DNA of 64,000 nucleotides from Spirosoma montaniterrae (GTDB taxonomy: Bacteria; Bacteroidota; Bacteroidia; Cytophagales; Spirosomataceae), in assembly GCF_001988955.1 (NCBI RefSeq), contig NZ_CP014263.1:1984001-2048000 (forward strand), read 5' to 3'. The translations under genes and the position numbers were made by a program. The notes under the pieces are model-generated. The model did no database searches. It was not told where the DNA came from and saw only the letters and a program-made list of their open reading frames with translations. This document shows, in pieces, positions 26,246-35,415 of this stretch (its first letter is position 1; each line of letters starts with the position of its first letter).

Positions 26246-26925
26246 TGTACATTATCAAGTAAATCAGGTCGTCTGGCCTTCGTTCTGGCTAACGCTTGTT
26301 CGTGCCGCCACTCGTCAATTTTGGCTTCGTGACCGCTTAGAAGGATGTCGGGAATGCGATGGCCTTCCCATTCTGCCGGGCGGGTGTACACGGGTGGAGC
26401 CAGCAGGTTGTCCTGAAACGAGTCAGTCAGAGCCGATGTTTCGTCGTTCAGGACGCCGGGCAGCAGCCGTATAATGGCGTCGGCCAGTACGCAGGCTGCC
26501 AGTTCGCCCCCGCTCAGCACGTAATCGCCGATGCTGATTTCTTTGGTAACGAACAGCTCCCGCACCCGTTCATCAACGCCTTTATAGTGGCCGCACAGGA
26601 TAATCAGGTTCTGCCGCAGTGACAGCGCATTGGCCGTTTGCTGATTCAGCCGTTCGCCGTCGGGCGTCATGTAAATCACCTCGTCGTAGGTGCGTTCGGC
26701 CTGCAACATACGAATGCAGCGGGCAATGGGTTCAATCTGCATCACCATCCCCGCGCCACCGCCAAACGCATAATCATCGACGCGCCGGTGTTTGTCGGCG
26801 GTGTAATCGCGCAGGTCATGAACAACCACTTCGACGTAGCCGCCCGTTTGCGCCCGTTGCAGAATCGAGTGCGCAAAAAAGCTATCTAACAACCGCGGCA
26901 GGCAGGTGATAATATCAATCCGCAT
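26242..26925 (-). CDS. trmD: tRNA (guanosine(37)-N1)-methyltransferase
   Basis: Methylates G37 of tRNAs with S-adenosylmethionine, preventing frameshifts. It is 227 residues, beginning [20 protein letters not shown]. The trefoil-knot motifs are [31 protein letters not shown] and [19 protein letters not shown]. An apparent 29-residue upstream extension lies within rimM, so the ATG at 26925 is used; it overlaps rimM by 11 bases. Part of an rpsP-rimM-trmD operon. Confidence 0.96.
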   Translation of the reverse strand: MRIDIITCLPRLLDSFFAHSILQRAQTGGYVEVVVHDLRDYTADKHRRVDDYAFGGGAGMVMQIEPIARCIRMLQAERTYDEVIYMTPDGERLNQQTANALSLRQNLIILCGHYKGVDERVRELFVTKEISIGDYVLSGGELAACVLADAIIRLLPGVLNDETSALTDSFQDNLLAPPVYTRPAEWEGHRIPDILLSGHEAKIDEWRHEQALARTKARRPDLLDNVQ

Positions 26926-27505
26926 CGGTTTCGTCTTTGTCGCCGTCAACATCGGGGGCATCCTTACTGTCTTCCATGTAGATTTCGAGCAACCCATCGG
27001 GCAGAGCCACATTCAGTTTCTGGTTGGCCCGGTCAACAGTGCGAACGATGTCGCTATTGATTGGAATCAGCACTTCGCGCCCCTGATAATCCATCGCAAT
27101 CAGGTCCTGTGCGTTCATGGCATACACGCCCCGCACGATGCCCAACGCGCCCGCTTCGGCATCAACTATTTGATAGCCAACGATTTCGTGAAAGTAAAAC
27201 CGGGTTTCGTCAGTGATCGGTTCGAGTTCGTCTAAGGGCAGATAAGCCGCACAATTGATGAGCCGCTCGGCCTGCTCAAGGGTATCGACGTCTTCAAAGG
27301 CCACAATGGCACGGCTGCCTTTCACAATGGCAATCGACTCGATGAAATACGGCACCAACTGCCCTTTTACTTCCAGCAGAACCGTCTCTAAATCAGCATA
27401 TTCGTTGGGCTGGTCAACGTCTAAGTATAAGACCAGTTCACCACTCACGCCATGCGTTTTGGTGATGTGCCCCAGTTGATAGCAATCGTCTTTTGTCATA
27501 TACAA
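26915..27505 (-). CDS. rimM: Ribosome maturation factor RimM
   Basis: Assists maturation of the 30S subunit head. The 196-residue protein has the N-terminal RimM domain with [18 protein letters not shown] and a C-terminal PRC-barrel domain (about 95-175) with [20 protein letters not shown] and [11 protein letters not shown]. The acidic tail (residues 178-196, rich in Asp and Glu) is longer than usual. An ATG two codons downstream of the first is an equally likely start. It lies between rpsP and trmD. Confidence 0.94.
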   Translation of the reverse strand: MYMTKDDCYQLGHITKTHGVSGELVLYLDVDQPNEYADLETVLLEVKGQLVPYFIESIAIVKGSRAIVAFEDVDTLEQAERLINCAAYLPLDELEPITDETRFYFHEIVGYQIVDAEAGALGIVRGVYAMNAQDLIAMDYQGREVLIPINSDIVRTVDRANQKLNVALPDGLLEIYMEDSKDAPDVDGDKDETDAD

Positions 27506-27508
27506 AAT

Positions 27509-27534
27509 GAGCCTGCTCAGGGTTGAACAGGCTC
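27509..27534 (-). promoter_or_regulatory. Hairpin in the rpsP-rimM spacer
   Basis: GAGCCTG (27509-27515) pairs with CAGGCTC (27528-27534). There is no T-run on the minus strand, so it is more likely an attenuator or processing structure that sets rpsP above rimM-trmD than a full terminator. Confidence 0.4.
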
Positions 27535-27559
27535 AGGAATAACCATGTTTGGCGAAAAA

Positions 27560-28123
27560 CTATTCCGCTGCGGGCGTTTCTTCCGTAGCGGCTGCAACAT
27601 CCGTTGCGGGCGTTTCTTCGGCAACAGCTTCTTCGGCTGCAGGAGCCTCAGCAACTGGCTCTTCTACGCGGTTTTTCTTGGCAATTGCTTCGGCGCGGGC
27701 TTCGTTCACCTTACGCTCAGCTTCCAGACGAGCGGCACGAGCCTGCTCTTTGGTTTGCGTTTTGGTGTCGGCAGCGGTGGCTCTACGACCTGCTTTTTCT
27801 TCTACCCAGGTATTGAATTTTTCATCAGCCTGTTCCTGCGAGATGGCCCCTTTATTGACGCCCACTTGCAGGTGTTTTTTAAACATGATGCCTTCGTGCG
27901 ACAATACCGAGCGGGCGGTATCGGTCGGTTGGGCACCTACCATCAGCCAGTAGAGCGCACGCTCCGGCTTCAGGACGACCGTTGACGGGTCGGTGTTGGG
28001 GTTGTACGTACCGATTTTTTCGATAAACCGGCCATCGCGGGGCGACGTCGATTCAGCGATTACGATGTCGTACATCGCCATTTTTTTGCGTCCACGACGC
28101 GCTAAACGAATTTTAACAGCCAT
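27560..28123 (-). CDS. rpsP: 30S ribosomal protein S16 with extended C-terminus
   Basis: Small-subunit ribosomal protein. The first 80 residues are the S16 fold: [20 protein letters not shown], then [20 protein letters not shown] and [20 protein letters not shown]. The protein runs to 187 residues; the extra half is a Lys/Ala/Glu-rich helical linker followed by a tail made of Ala, Glu, Val, Thr and Pro. Such extensions are common in Bacteroidota. First gene of rpsP-rimM-trmD with its own promoter. Confidence 0.95.
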   Translation of the reverse strand: MAVKIRLARRGRKKMAMYDIVIAESTSPRDGRFIEKIGTYNPNTDPSTVVLKPERALYWLMVGAQPTDTARSVLSHEGIMFKKHLQVGVNKGAISQEQADEKFNTWVEEKAGRRATAADTKTQTKEQARAARLEAERKVNEARAEAIAKKNRVEEPVAEAPAAEEAVAEETPATDVAAATEETPAAE

Positions 28124-28176
28124 TTGTGCTTGTTGGTTTTGATGGGAGGACGAACCCCCCGCGTAAAACGTGGCCG

Positions 28177-28205
28177 CAAAGGTACGAAAAAAGTTGGAGG
28201 TTCAA
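28177..28205 (-). promoter_or_regulatory. Promoter of the rpsP operon
   Basis: On the minus strand, TTG (28205-28203), an 18-base spacer and TACCTTTG (28184-28177) match the Bacteroidota consensus exactly, 53 bases before the rpsP start. Confidence 0.65.
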
Positions 28206-28291
28206 CGTTTTCTGCCCGAAGTTGTTTTGAACTAAGTAAATAAGCTGATACGCTTTGCTTTGATTGACGCATTAGCGTTACACACAACGAT

Positions 28292-28741
28292 ATGAAAACG
28301 ATTCAATTCTGGGCAGCCGGATTGCTTTTAATCATGGCAGTCAGCGACTGTAAAAAAACGGTTGTTGATAATGAGGAATTAACTTGCCAGCCACCCGCAA
28401 ATCTCATTGCCCAGTCTCCCTGCGAAAGCAATTACCCCGGCGCATTGCTGATTGCGTCAGGCCACCAACCGGCTACTGGCGTACAATTTGAGTATCAAAT
28501 CTTTGTGCAGAAAGACACGCTGTCGAACGATGTCTCGCCGGGCCGCACCACCTACGGCAATGCGTCGAACGAGCGCATTATCATTCCCGAAAGTGCGCTG
28601 AAAGATGCCCCCAAGTTTATCGTTGGTGTATTGCTCAATTGCCCATTCATTCCCAAGCAGCAGAGCGGACCAGTCTATTTTGCGTTCGTCAGACGACCGT
28701 CCACCACTTCGTGTTACGTTTGGGCACGGCAAAAACTATGA
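28292..28741 (+). CDS. Putative lipoprotein, paralogue of the convergent neighbour
   Basis: A 149-residue protein with a lipobox ending at Cys20 (IMAVSDCKK). The mature part is Cys-rich and predicted beta; it contains TCQPPANLIAQSPCES, then FEYQIFVQKDTLSNDVS and FAFVRRP, ending WARQKL. The convergent neighbour shares this plan: TCQPP...PCES...DTLS.DVS...APKF...C..IP...FAF.(K/R)RP...QKL. I do not recognise the family; function unknown. The conserved Cys residues suggest disulfides and export. Probably anchored in the outer or inner membrane. Confidence 0.75.
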   Translation: MKTIQFWAAGLLLIMAVSDCKKTVVDNEELTCQPPANLIAQSPCESNYPGALLIASGHQPATGVQFEYQIFVQKDTLSNDVSPGRTTYGNASNERIIIPESALKDAPKFIVGVLLNCPFIPKQQSGPVYFAFVRRPSTTSCYVWARQKL

Positions 28742-28773
28742 GACCTCTCACAGTACTGTCGCCTTCCGGTCTG

Positions 28774-29226
28774 TTACAATTTTTGCGGTATCCACCTGTA
28801 GCAATTTTCGTAATCGTCTGCTCGCGCCGGACGCTTGATAAACGCGAATGCAGAAGTTGCCAGCGGGATACCATTACACGTCATTGTTAGCTTCACAAAA
28901 AATTTAGGTGCAGTTCGCAATACCGAATCGAGAACGAATGTCCGCTCGCGATTGGCTGATACCGTACCCCATTTATTTCTTTTTATAGAAACATCGGCAG
29001 ACAATGTATCAGATTGTGGATATAGCTGAAACACGAACTGCGAATTCGGGGCGTCCGTGAAACCAGAAGCAACCAGTAACGTTGTTCCAATGCCGCTTTC
29101 GCACGGGCCGAGGGCAGTCAGTGCAGTTGGCGGCTGGCAGGTCGCCGTAGCGTTGTCATCTGGTTTTTGACAAGCATTTAACACCAGTAGCAACAGCACG
29201 TAGCTGCTGAGCAGTCGTAGCTTCAT
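28774..29226 (-). CDS. Putative lipoprotein, paralogue of the convergent neighbour
   Basis: A 150-residue protein with signal peptide and lipobox ending at Cys19 (LVLNACQK). Mature features are TCQPPTALTALGPCESG, LLVASGFTDAPNSQFVFQLY, SDTLSADVS, APKFFVKLTMTCNGIP and AFAFIKRP, ending WIPQKL. It aligns over its whole mature length with the neighbour at 28292-28741 and lies head-on to it with a 32-base gap, so the two arose by an inverted duplication that has since diverged. Function unknown. Confidence 0.75.
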   Translation of the reverse strand: MKLRLLSSYVLLLLVLNACQKPDDNATATCQPPTALTALGPCESGIGTTLLVASGFTDAPNSQFVFQLYPQSDTLSADVSIKRNKWGTVSANRERTFVLDSVLRTAPKFFVKLTMTCNGIPLATSAFAFIKRPARADDYENCYRWIPQKL

Positions 29227-29290
29227 AGCGAGTTGAGCCGTAAAACAGGCAAAGATTATAGTATTGTAGATCTACCGAGAGCATATAAAA

Positions 29291-29408
29291 TGGCTGACGC
29301 GAGAGAGACGCAACCCTTTGCGTCTCCCCTGCGTCAGCCATCAACCCGTTGCGTCTCTCGCGCGTCAGCCATCAATCCTTTGCGTATCCCTTGCGTCAGC
29401 CATACGAC
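29291..29408. repeat. Three 31-base direct repeats plus one inverted unit, GCGTCAGCCAT family
   Basis: Direct units at 29317-29347, 29348-29378 and 29379-29408 share TTGCGT(C/A)TC and GCGTCAGCCAT; an inverted unit lies at 29291-29316. GCGTCAGCCATAC also occurs in the spacers between permease genes near 48390 and 50905. There are no spacers between units, so it is not a CRISPR array. The rest of the gap 29227-29621 shows only small hairpins. Confidence 0.75.
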
Positions 29409-29621
29409 AAGGCTATTTTGTATTCTGTCCCGAACGTGTTCTGTAATCCATCGGTTAATTGAGACACGCACCCGGCGCAACCGGGTCACCATCAGGAAAT
29501 AAGCCTTTTCGTTTCCTTTTTACCTGGAATTATCGTGAATATTTGTCAGCGTAAAGTCGGGATAAACCATCTCAGATTCGCCGTTTTTTATCAAATTTAC
29601 AGAAGCTAATCCGCTACAGAT

Positions 29622-29810
29622 ATGAGAGGCATTCATTATTTAACCGATGACAACGGGCAACGGACGGCAGTAGTCATTGATATTCAGACTTACGGTGAAG
29701 CACTGGAAGATTTTCTCGACGGTCTGGAAGCCGAAGCCCGCAAAGCCGAACCAAAAGAAGATTTCAACGAAGCCGTGGAGCGGATAGTAGCCGAAAAGCA
29801 GAATGGCTGA
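29622..29810 (+). CDS. Small Phd/RelB-like antitoxin
   Basis: A 62-residue protein with HYLTDDNGQRTAVVIDIQTY near the N-terminus, the strand pattern typical of Phd/YefM-like antitoxins where a DNA-binding part is followed by an extended toxin-binding tail (here the Ala/Glu-rich LEAEARKAEPKEDFNEAVER). It overlaps the following RelE-like toxin gene by eight bases. The pairing with a RelE toxin supports the call; the family by sequence alone is weak. Confidence 0.75.
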   Translation: MRGIHYLTDDNGQRTAVVIDIQTYGEALEDFLDGLEAEARKAEPKEDFNEAVERIVAEKQNG

Positions 29811-30063
29811 GTATCGTATTATCATTTCACAGTCGGCAAGCAAAGAACTTTCAAAGCTACCCGTTGTCATAATCCGGCGAATACAGACATCCGTAAATGC
29901 CTTAGCTTCAGACCCACGTCCGACTAATTGCAAAAAGCTAAAAGGCCACACAGATTTATACAGCATTCGTGTGGGCGATTACCGGGTTGTCTACTGAGTT
30001 GAAGATCAGGAGTTAATCATTGAGGTTGTCAAAATTGGCAACCGTAAAGACGTATATAGTTGA
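29803..30063 (+). pseudogene. RelE-family toxin interrupted by an in-frame TGA
   Basis: The first 64 codons encode a RelE/ParE-like toxin: YRIIISQSASKELSKLP, then SDPRPTNCKKLKGHTDLYSI and RVGDYRVVY, followed by TGA at 29995-29997. The same frame then continues VEDQELIIEVVKIGNRKDVY to a TGA at 30061-30063, which is exactly the missing C-terminal end of the family (about 86 residues in total). So a single nonsense change splits the gene. The removed part holds conserved C-terminal residues, so the product is probably inactive. The full frame would overlap the dnaE start by one base. Confidence 0.8.
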
Positions 30064-33000
30064 TGCAATTCTCACACCTCCACTGCCATACCCAATACTC
30101 GCTGCTCGACGGGCAGGCCGATATTAAGAAGCTGATTAAAAAGGCCAAAGCCGACAACATGCCCGCCGTTGCCATCACCGACCACGGCAATATGTTCGGC
30201 GTATTCGAGTTTGTGGCCGAAGCCAGCAAACAGGGAATCAAGCCCATTGTCGGTTGTGAGTTCTACGTCGTGGACGACCATACCCGCAAGCAGTTCACCA
30301 AAGAACAGAAAGATATTCGCTACCACCAGTTGTTGCTGGCAAAGAATCCGCAGGGCTACAAAAACCTGGCAAAACTCTGTTCGCTGGGTTACATGGAAGG
30401 GCTGTATGGAAAGTACCCCCGCGTCACGAAAGCCCTTATCGACCAGTACAAAGAGGGGCTGATTGCCACGACCTGCTGCATCGGAGCCATTGTGCCGAAA
30501 ACGATTCTCAAAAAAGGCGAAGAAGCGGGCGAAGCCGAGTTCAAATGGTGGCTCGACCGGTTCGGCGAGGATTATTACGTGGAACTGCAACGCCACGAAA
30601 TCCCCGATCAGATCAAGGCCAACGAGGTGCTGGTGAAGTTTGCCCGGAAGTACAACGTCAAAATAATTGCGTCGAACGATTCGCACTACGTTGACCGCGA
30701 CGACTGGGTGGCGCACGATATTCTGCTATGCGTTAACACGGGTGAAAAGCAAAGTACCCCGTCGATGAAGGAGTTCAGCGACGACGAGGCCATGCCCAAA
30801 AATACGCGGTTCGCGTTCTTCTCCGATCAGTTCTATTTCAAGAACACGCAGGAGATGAGTACGCTGTTTCACGACATGCCCGAAGCTATCGACAACACCA
30901 ACGAGATTGTCGATAAGGTAGAAACGCTGAAGCTGAAACGCGATATTCTGCTGCCCAACTTCCCCATTCCGCAGGCGTTTCAGGTACACGACGACAACGT
31001 GTTGAACCAGTGGGAATACCTCAAACACCTGACCTACGAAGGTGCCCGCAAACGCTATGGCGAAATTGAAAGCCATGTGCAGGAACGGCTTGATTTTGAA
31101 TTGTTTACCATCAAAACGATGGGCTTCGCGGGCTACTTTCTTATCGTGGCCGACTTTATCCAGGCCGGGCGCGACCTCGGCGTGATGGTGGGGCCGGGGC
31201 GTGGTTCGGCGGCAGGCTCAGCGGTGGCGTATTGCATCGGCATTACCAACATCGACCCCATCAAGTACGACTTGCTGTTCGAGCGGTTTTTGAACCCCGA
31301 CCGGAAGTCGATGCCCGATATCGATACGGATTTTGACGACGAAGGCCGTCAGAAAGTGATTGATTATGTGGTCGATAAATACGGCAAGCAGCAGGTAGCG
31401 GCCATTGTTACGTATGGTACGATGGCGGCCAAGTCGGCCATTAAAGACGTGTCGCGGGTGATGGATTTGCCGCTCAACGATGCCAACGCGCTCGCCAAGC
31501 TCGTTCCCGACAAGCCGACCTACAACATGACCCTCAAGCGCATTTTTGAGGACCCCATCGACGGGCCGGGCGGGCTGGCTAACCTCATTCAACCCGAGGA
31601 GGTGGAGAACGTAAAGCGGATGCGGGCACTCGAAGCGGGCGATCAGAGCGTGGGGCGTACCATGAAGCTCATCGACACCGCAAAGGTGCAGAACGTGCTG
31701 CAACAGGCGCGTCGGCTCGAAGGTACGGTGCGTAACACGGGCGTTCATGCCGCCGGGATTATTATTGCCCCCGACGATCTGAGCAACATCGTACCGGTAT
31801 CGACCTCGAAAGATACCAACCTGATTATCACGCAGTATGAGGGCAAAGTAATTGAAGATGCGGGCGTTATCAAGATGGATTTTCTGGGGCTGCGTAACCT
31901 CACCATCATCAAAGAATGCCTGCGGCTCATCAAGCAAAATCACGACATTGAGATCGACATCGACGGTATTCCGCTCGATGATTCAAAAGCCTACGAACTG
32001 TTTCAGCGGGGCGAAACGAACGCCATTTTCCAGTTCGAATCCGACGGCATGAAAAAGCACATGAAGGACCTCAAGCCCGACCGCTTCGAGGACCTCATTG
32101 CCATGAACGCCCTCTACCGACCCGGCCCAATCGCCTACATTCCGAACTACATCAACCGCAAACATGGCCGCGAAGAAGTCAAATACGACCTGCCCGAAAT
32201 GGAAGAGTATCTGGCTGATACCTACGGCATTACGGTCTATCAGGAGCAGTTGATGCTGCTGTCGCAGAAGCTCGGCAACTTCACCAAAGGGGATGCCGAC
32301 GTGCTGCGGAAAGCAATGGGGAAAAAGCAGAAAGACGTGCTCGACAAAATGAAGGGCAAGTTCATGGACGGCTGCGCAGCCAACGGCCTGAACCTGAAAA
32401 TCTGCGAAAAAGTCTGGACCGACTGGGAAGCCTTCGCCAGCTACGCCTTCAACAAAAGCCACTCGACCTGCTACGCCTTCGTAGCTTACCAAACCGCCTG
32501 GCTCAAAGCGCATTACACGTCGGAGTACATGGCCGCCGTATTGACAAGCTGCCTCGGTAACATCGAAAAAATTACGTTCTTCCTGGAAGAATGTAAGAAC
32601 CTCGGCCTGCCCGTTCTGGGGCCGGACGTGAACGAATCGGAGCGCGTATTCGGCGTAAATAAAAAAGGTGAAATCCGGTTTGGGCTGGGCGGTATCAAAG
32701 GAGCGGGCGATGCGGCTGTAGAAGCCATTATCGAGGAGCGCAAAGCGGGTGGCCCTTATCAGGATATTTTTGACTTCGCCATCCGGGTTAATTTACGGAC
32801 GGTAAACAAAAAAACGTGGGAATCGCTGGCCTACGCCGGTGCGTTCGATTCTATTGACGAGTACCACCGGGCGCAGTATTTCGACGTGCCACCGACCGAG
32901 AACAGCCCGTTTCTGGAGAAAATCATCCGCTACGCCAACAATTACCATACTGAGAAGGCAGCCGCGCAACAATCGCTGTTTGGCGGGGCTGGTGGCGATC

Positions 33001-33677
33001 CCATGATTCCGCGCCCCAAAGCCCCGACCGTGCCGGAATGGAATCAGATCGAGAAGTTGAAGTACGAGAAAGAAGTGGTTGGTTTCTACATCACCGGCCA
33101 CCCGCTCGATGAGTTCCGGCTTGAAATGGATGCATTCTGCAACTGTGCGTTGAACAAGGTACTGGAAAGCAAACAGCCTGAAATCAAGATTGGGGGTATT
33201 GTGTCGTCGGCAGAGCAGCGGGTATCGAAAAACGGGAATCCGTGGATGAAATTTGTGCTGGAAGACTACGAAGGGTCAATGGAAATTGCTCTCTTCGGCG
33301 ATGATTACGTGCGGATGGGGCAGTACGTTGAAACGGGTCGGTTTTTGCACATTACGGGCAAAACGCAAAACAAATGGAGTTCCGACCAACTGGAATTCAA
33401 AGCCTCGTCGATCCGGCTGCTGAACGAGATGCGGGAGAAAATGTGCAAGGAAATCCGCGTATCGCTCACCCTCGACGCCCTGAACGCGCAGTTGGTGGCC
33501 CGGCTCAACGAGTTGGTCAGCGCACACCCCGGTCAGTGTACACTCTCGCTGAACGTGGTGGATCCTCAGGAAAATATTCAGGTTAGTTTGCAGTCACGAA
33601 CGCTGAAGGTATCTCCGGGAAACACCTTCCTGCGGGCGTTGGAAGCGATGGAGGGCGTAACGTGTAAGGTGGCGTAG
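30063..33677 (+). CDS. dnaE: DNA polymerase III subunit alpha
   Basis: Replicative polymerase catalytic subunit. 1204 residues. An N-terminal PHP domain begins FSHLHCHTQYSLLDG; the polymerase core has GRGSAAGSAVAYC and the catalytic MPDIDTDFDDEGR near residue 420, then PGRAYIP-like PGPIAYIPNYINRK and SHSTCYAFVAYQTAWLKAHY. A helix-hairpin-helix region (FGLGGIKGAGDAAVEAI) and a C-terminal OB fold (IKIGGIVSSAEQRVSKNGNP, near residue 1045) follow. The ATG at 30063 is preferred to a TTG one codon earlier. It lies directly after the toxin-antitoxin genes and may be read through from them. Confidence 0.97.
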   Translation: MQFSHLHCHTQYSLLDGQADIKKLIKKAKADNMPAVAITDHGNMFGVFEFVAEASKQGIKPIVGCEFYVVDDHTRKQFTKEQKDIRYHQLLLAKNPQGYKNLAKLCSLGYMEGLYGKYPRVTKALIDQYKEGLIATTCCIGAIVPKTILKKGEEAGEAEFKWWLDRFGEDYYVELQRHEIPDQIKANEVLVKFARKYNVKIIASNDSHYVDRDDWVAHDILLCVNTGEKQSTPSMKEFSDDEAMPKNTRFAFFSDQFYFKNTQEMSTLFHDMPEAIDNTNEIVDKVETLKLKRDILLPNFPIPQAFQVHDDNVLNQWEYLKHLTYEGARKRYGEIESHVQERLDFELFTIKTMGFAGYFLIVADFIQAGRDLGVMVGPGRGSAAGSAVAYCIGITNIDPIKYDLLFERFLNPDRKSMPDIDTDFDDEGRQKVIDYVVDKYGKQQVAAIVTYGTMAAKSAIKDVSRVMDLPLNDANALAKLVPDKPTYNMTLKRIFEDPIDGPGGLANLIQPEEVENVKRMRALEAGDQSVGRTMKLIDTAKVQNVLQQARRLEGTVRNTGVHAAGIIIAPDDLSNIVPVSTSKDTNLIITQYEGKVIEDAGVIKMDFLGLRNLTIIKECLRLIKQNHDIEIDIDGIPLDDSKAYELFQRGETNAIFQFESDGMKKHMKDLKPDRFEDLIAMNALYRPGPIAYIPNYINRKHGREEVKYDLPEMEEYLADTYGITVYQEQLMLLSQKLGNFTKGDADVLRKAMGKKQKDVLDKMKGKFMDGCAANGLNLKICEKVWTDWEAFASYAFNKSHSTCYAFVAYQTAWLKAHYTSEYMAAVLTSCLGNIEKITFFLEECKNLGLPVLGPDVNESERVFGVNKKGEIRFGLGGIKGAGDAAVEAIIEERKAGGPYQDIFDFAIRVNLRTVNKKTWESLAYAGAFDSIDEYHRAQYFDVPPTENSPFLEKIIRYANNYHTEKAAAQQSLFGGAGGDPMIPRPKAPTVPEWNQIEKLKYEKEVVGFYITGHPLDEFRLEMDAFCNCALNKVLESKQPEIKIGGIVSSAEQRVSKNGNPWMKFVLEDYEGSMEIALFGDDYVRMGQYVETGRFLHITGKTQNKWSSDQLEFKASSIRLLNEMREKMCKEIRVSLTLDALNAQLVARLNELVSAHPGQCTLSLNVVDPQENIQVSLQSRTLKVSPGNTFLRALEAMEGVTCKVA

Positions 33678-33683
33678 CGATTA

Positions 33684-33721
33684 TCTGCGTAAATCCGTAG
33701 CATCCGCTTAATCCGTGTTCC
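33684..33721. repeat. Solo half-arm of the CACGGATT palindrome family
   Basis: The stretch contains AATCCGTAGCATCCG and AATCCGTGTTCC, matching one arm of the palindrome at 13266-13367, with no opposing arm. It sits in the 48-base gap between dnaE and the convergent transporter gene. Confidence 0.6.
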
Positions 33722-33725
33722 ATCA

Positions 33726-34625
33726 TTACACCAACTCCTGCCACGAAATTAGGCCAATTGCCACTACCGCCAACGCCAGGCCGATTTTGTTGGCGGTTGA
33801 CAGCTTTTCCTGAAAAAACAGTGCGGCTACCAGCGCGGCCAGTAAAATGACGCCGATGTTGTAAATGGGATAGACAAACGCGCCGTTGCCGCCGTAGGCC
33901 GACAGAGCCAGCAGCAGGGTATAGAAGCTTAGAAAGTTCGGAATGCCCAGCGTTACAGCCGCCACCAGACTTTTGGCCTGAAACGTCTCCTGCCCACGCA
34001 CGAGCCGGATCGCCAGCATGAGCAGGCCCGTTACGATGGCCCCCAGCACCATCGTCAGCGTCACCTGAATGGTTTTGTCTGCCGACGGAATATAGCGCAG
34101 GTTCATGTAATTAATCATGGCGTTGGTGGCCCCGTAGAGCACAAACACCGCCACCGGCAACAGCACGTCGGCCCCCGCCCTTACGCCTTTATCCCCCACC
34201 CCCTGCTCCTTTTTATATGTACTCAAGCCTACGGCCACCACCGCCAGTACTAATCCGGCGTAGTTGAGCGCGTCGAACGGGCGACCCGCCGAACCGAATA
34301 CAAACAGGCTGAAACTGACTGGAATAACAAGCGACAGATTATTAGCCAGCGACGTAGCCGTGATGCCTATGCGCTGCGTACTGGCTCCAGATAGCAGAAA
34401 CGTTACTATAAACCCAACGCCCAGCCCCAACGCCAGCCACGTCCACGTAGCGGAGAAGTCAATACTGAACGATTGACCGGCAGGAAGCAGCGCGTAGCCC
34501 GTCAGGAAACAGACTAAATAGTTGACAACAATGGCCTGAAAGGTGTTGACGCCAAAGCGCGGAAATAGCCTGAAATTCAATAGCAACGCAACCGACAACA
34601 GAATACTGAGCACCAGAAAGAGCAT
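33726..34625 (-). CDS. DMT-superfamily (EamA-like) transporter
   Basis: A 299-residue inner-membrane protein with about ten hydrophobic helices in two homologous halves, starting MLFLVLSILLSVALLLNF and ending EKLSTANKIGLALAVVAIGL. The second half repeats the EamA ending with YPIYNIGVILLAALVAALFF. Members of the drug/metabolite transporter superfamily export metabolites or drugs; no substrate can be named. It converges on dnaE. The gene encodes a run of hydrophilic residues (TYKKEQGVGDKGVRAGAD) that links the two halves. Confidence 0.8.
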   Translation of the reverse strand: MLFLVLSILLSVALLLNFRLFPRFGVNTFQAIVVNYLVCFLTGYALLPAGQSFSIDFSATWTWLALGLGVGFIVTFLLSGASTQRIGITATSLANNLSLVIPVSFSLFVFGSAGRPFDALNYAGLVLAVVAVGLSTYKKEQGVGDKGVRAGADVLLPVAVFVLYGATNAMINYMNLRYIPSADKTIQVTLTMVLGAIVTGLLMLAIRLVRGQETFQAKSLVAAVTLGIPNFLSFYTLLLALSAYGGNGAFVYPIYNIGVILLAALVAALFFQEKLSTANKIGLALAVVAIGLISWQELV

Positions 34626-34727
34626 AAGCGCAGGGTGGAAGGGATAATTTTCGGGCGAAGTTAACAGCCCAATAGCGTTGTTAGGCTTATCTTTCGAGCG
34701 ATATTCGCAAAAAAGACAACCTGCGTT

Positions 34728-35402
34728 ATGAGTCGAAAATTATGCCTGTGGATAGGTTTGGCCGTTCTGGGTAATGTTTCAGTCAACGGACAAAGTAAGT
34801 TAGGCAAGTTGTCCGTAGCGGCTACACTGTCGCCCACCTATCGGCATATTGCTTATCGACCACAATACCTGTTTCCTGAAAGCGACGGCCAGATTGTTGA
34901 ACCCGTTTTTGTGGTCGGTAATCGCTGGACGCCCGGTTTCACTACGGGCCTGACCGCCCATTACGAGTATGCGCCCGGCTGGTCGGTAGTATCGGGAGCC
35001 TGGTTTCAGCAAACAACACTGCGACAAACCCGCCCCGGTAACGACGGTACTACCCGGATACAGAATCGGATAATTCGGATTCCGGTAGTGTTAAATTTTC
35101 AGTCGTCGCAAAAGCAGCTATCACCCTATTTTTCGCTTGGTTTCTTTGCCGATTGGCCCTTGATGGGCCGGAACATCGTTACCCGAACCGACCAGCCTAC
35201 GCAGCGGCTCCGGCTTCAGAGCGACAAAGGCCCGTATTTTCACGTTATGGCTGGTGCCGGAGCCATCTATCGTATCAACAAACAATATAGCGTTGTCGTA
35301 CAGCCGCAATACGCCTATGACCTGGGGCGGTTTGGCGGCTACCGAACGCATAATCCGGCGTTTGGCCTAACGCTGCTGACACAGGTTTTGTACACGTTCT
35401 GA
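34728..35402 (+). CDS. Outer-membrane beta-barrel protein
   Basis: A 224-residue protein with a signal peptide (about 1-22, ending SVNGQ). The mature sequence shows alternating hydrophobic and polar residues and several strand-turn pairs such as GWSVVSGAWFQQTTLRQT and YSVVVQPQYAYDLGRFGGY, ending GLTLLTQVLYTF with a terminal Phe as in barrel proteins. Ligand unknown. The histidine kinase gene starts 13 bases downstream, so the barrel protein and the two-component system form one operon; it may be part of the same sensing process. A near-match -7 element (TATCTTTC, 34688-34695) precedes it. Confidence 0.75.
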   Translation: MSRKLCLWIGLAVLGNVSVNGQSKLGKLSVAATLSPTYRHIAYRPQYLFPESDGQIVEPVFVVGNRWTPGFTTGLTAHYEYAPGWSVVSGAWFQQTTLRQTRPGNDGTTRIQNRIIRIPVVLNFQSSQKQLSPYFSLGFFADWPLMGRNIVTRTDQPTQRLRLQSDKGPYFHVMAGAGAIYRINKQYSVVVQPQYAYDLGRFGGYRTHNPAFGLTLLTQVLYTF

Positions 35403-35415
35403 CCGCATACCGACA

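Noticed and set aside
29291-29408. CRISPR array
   Set aside because: The repeats are direct and adjacent with no spacers, and no cas genes are present.
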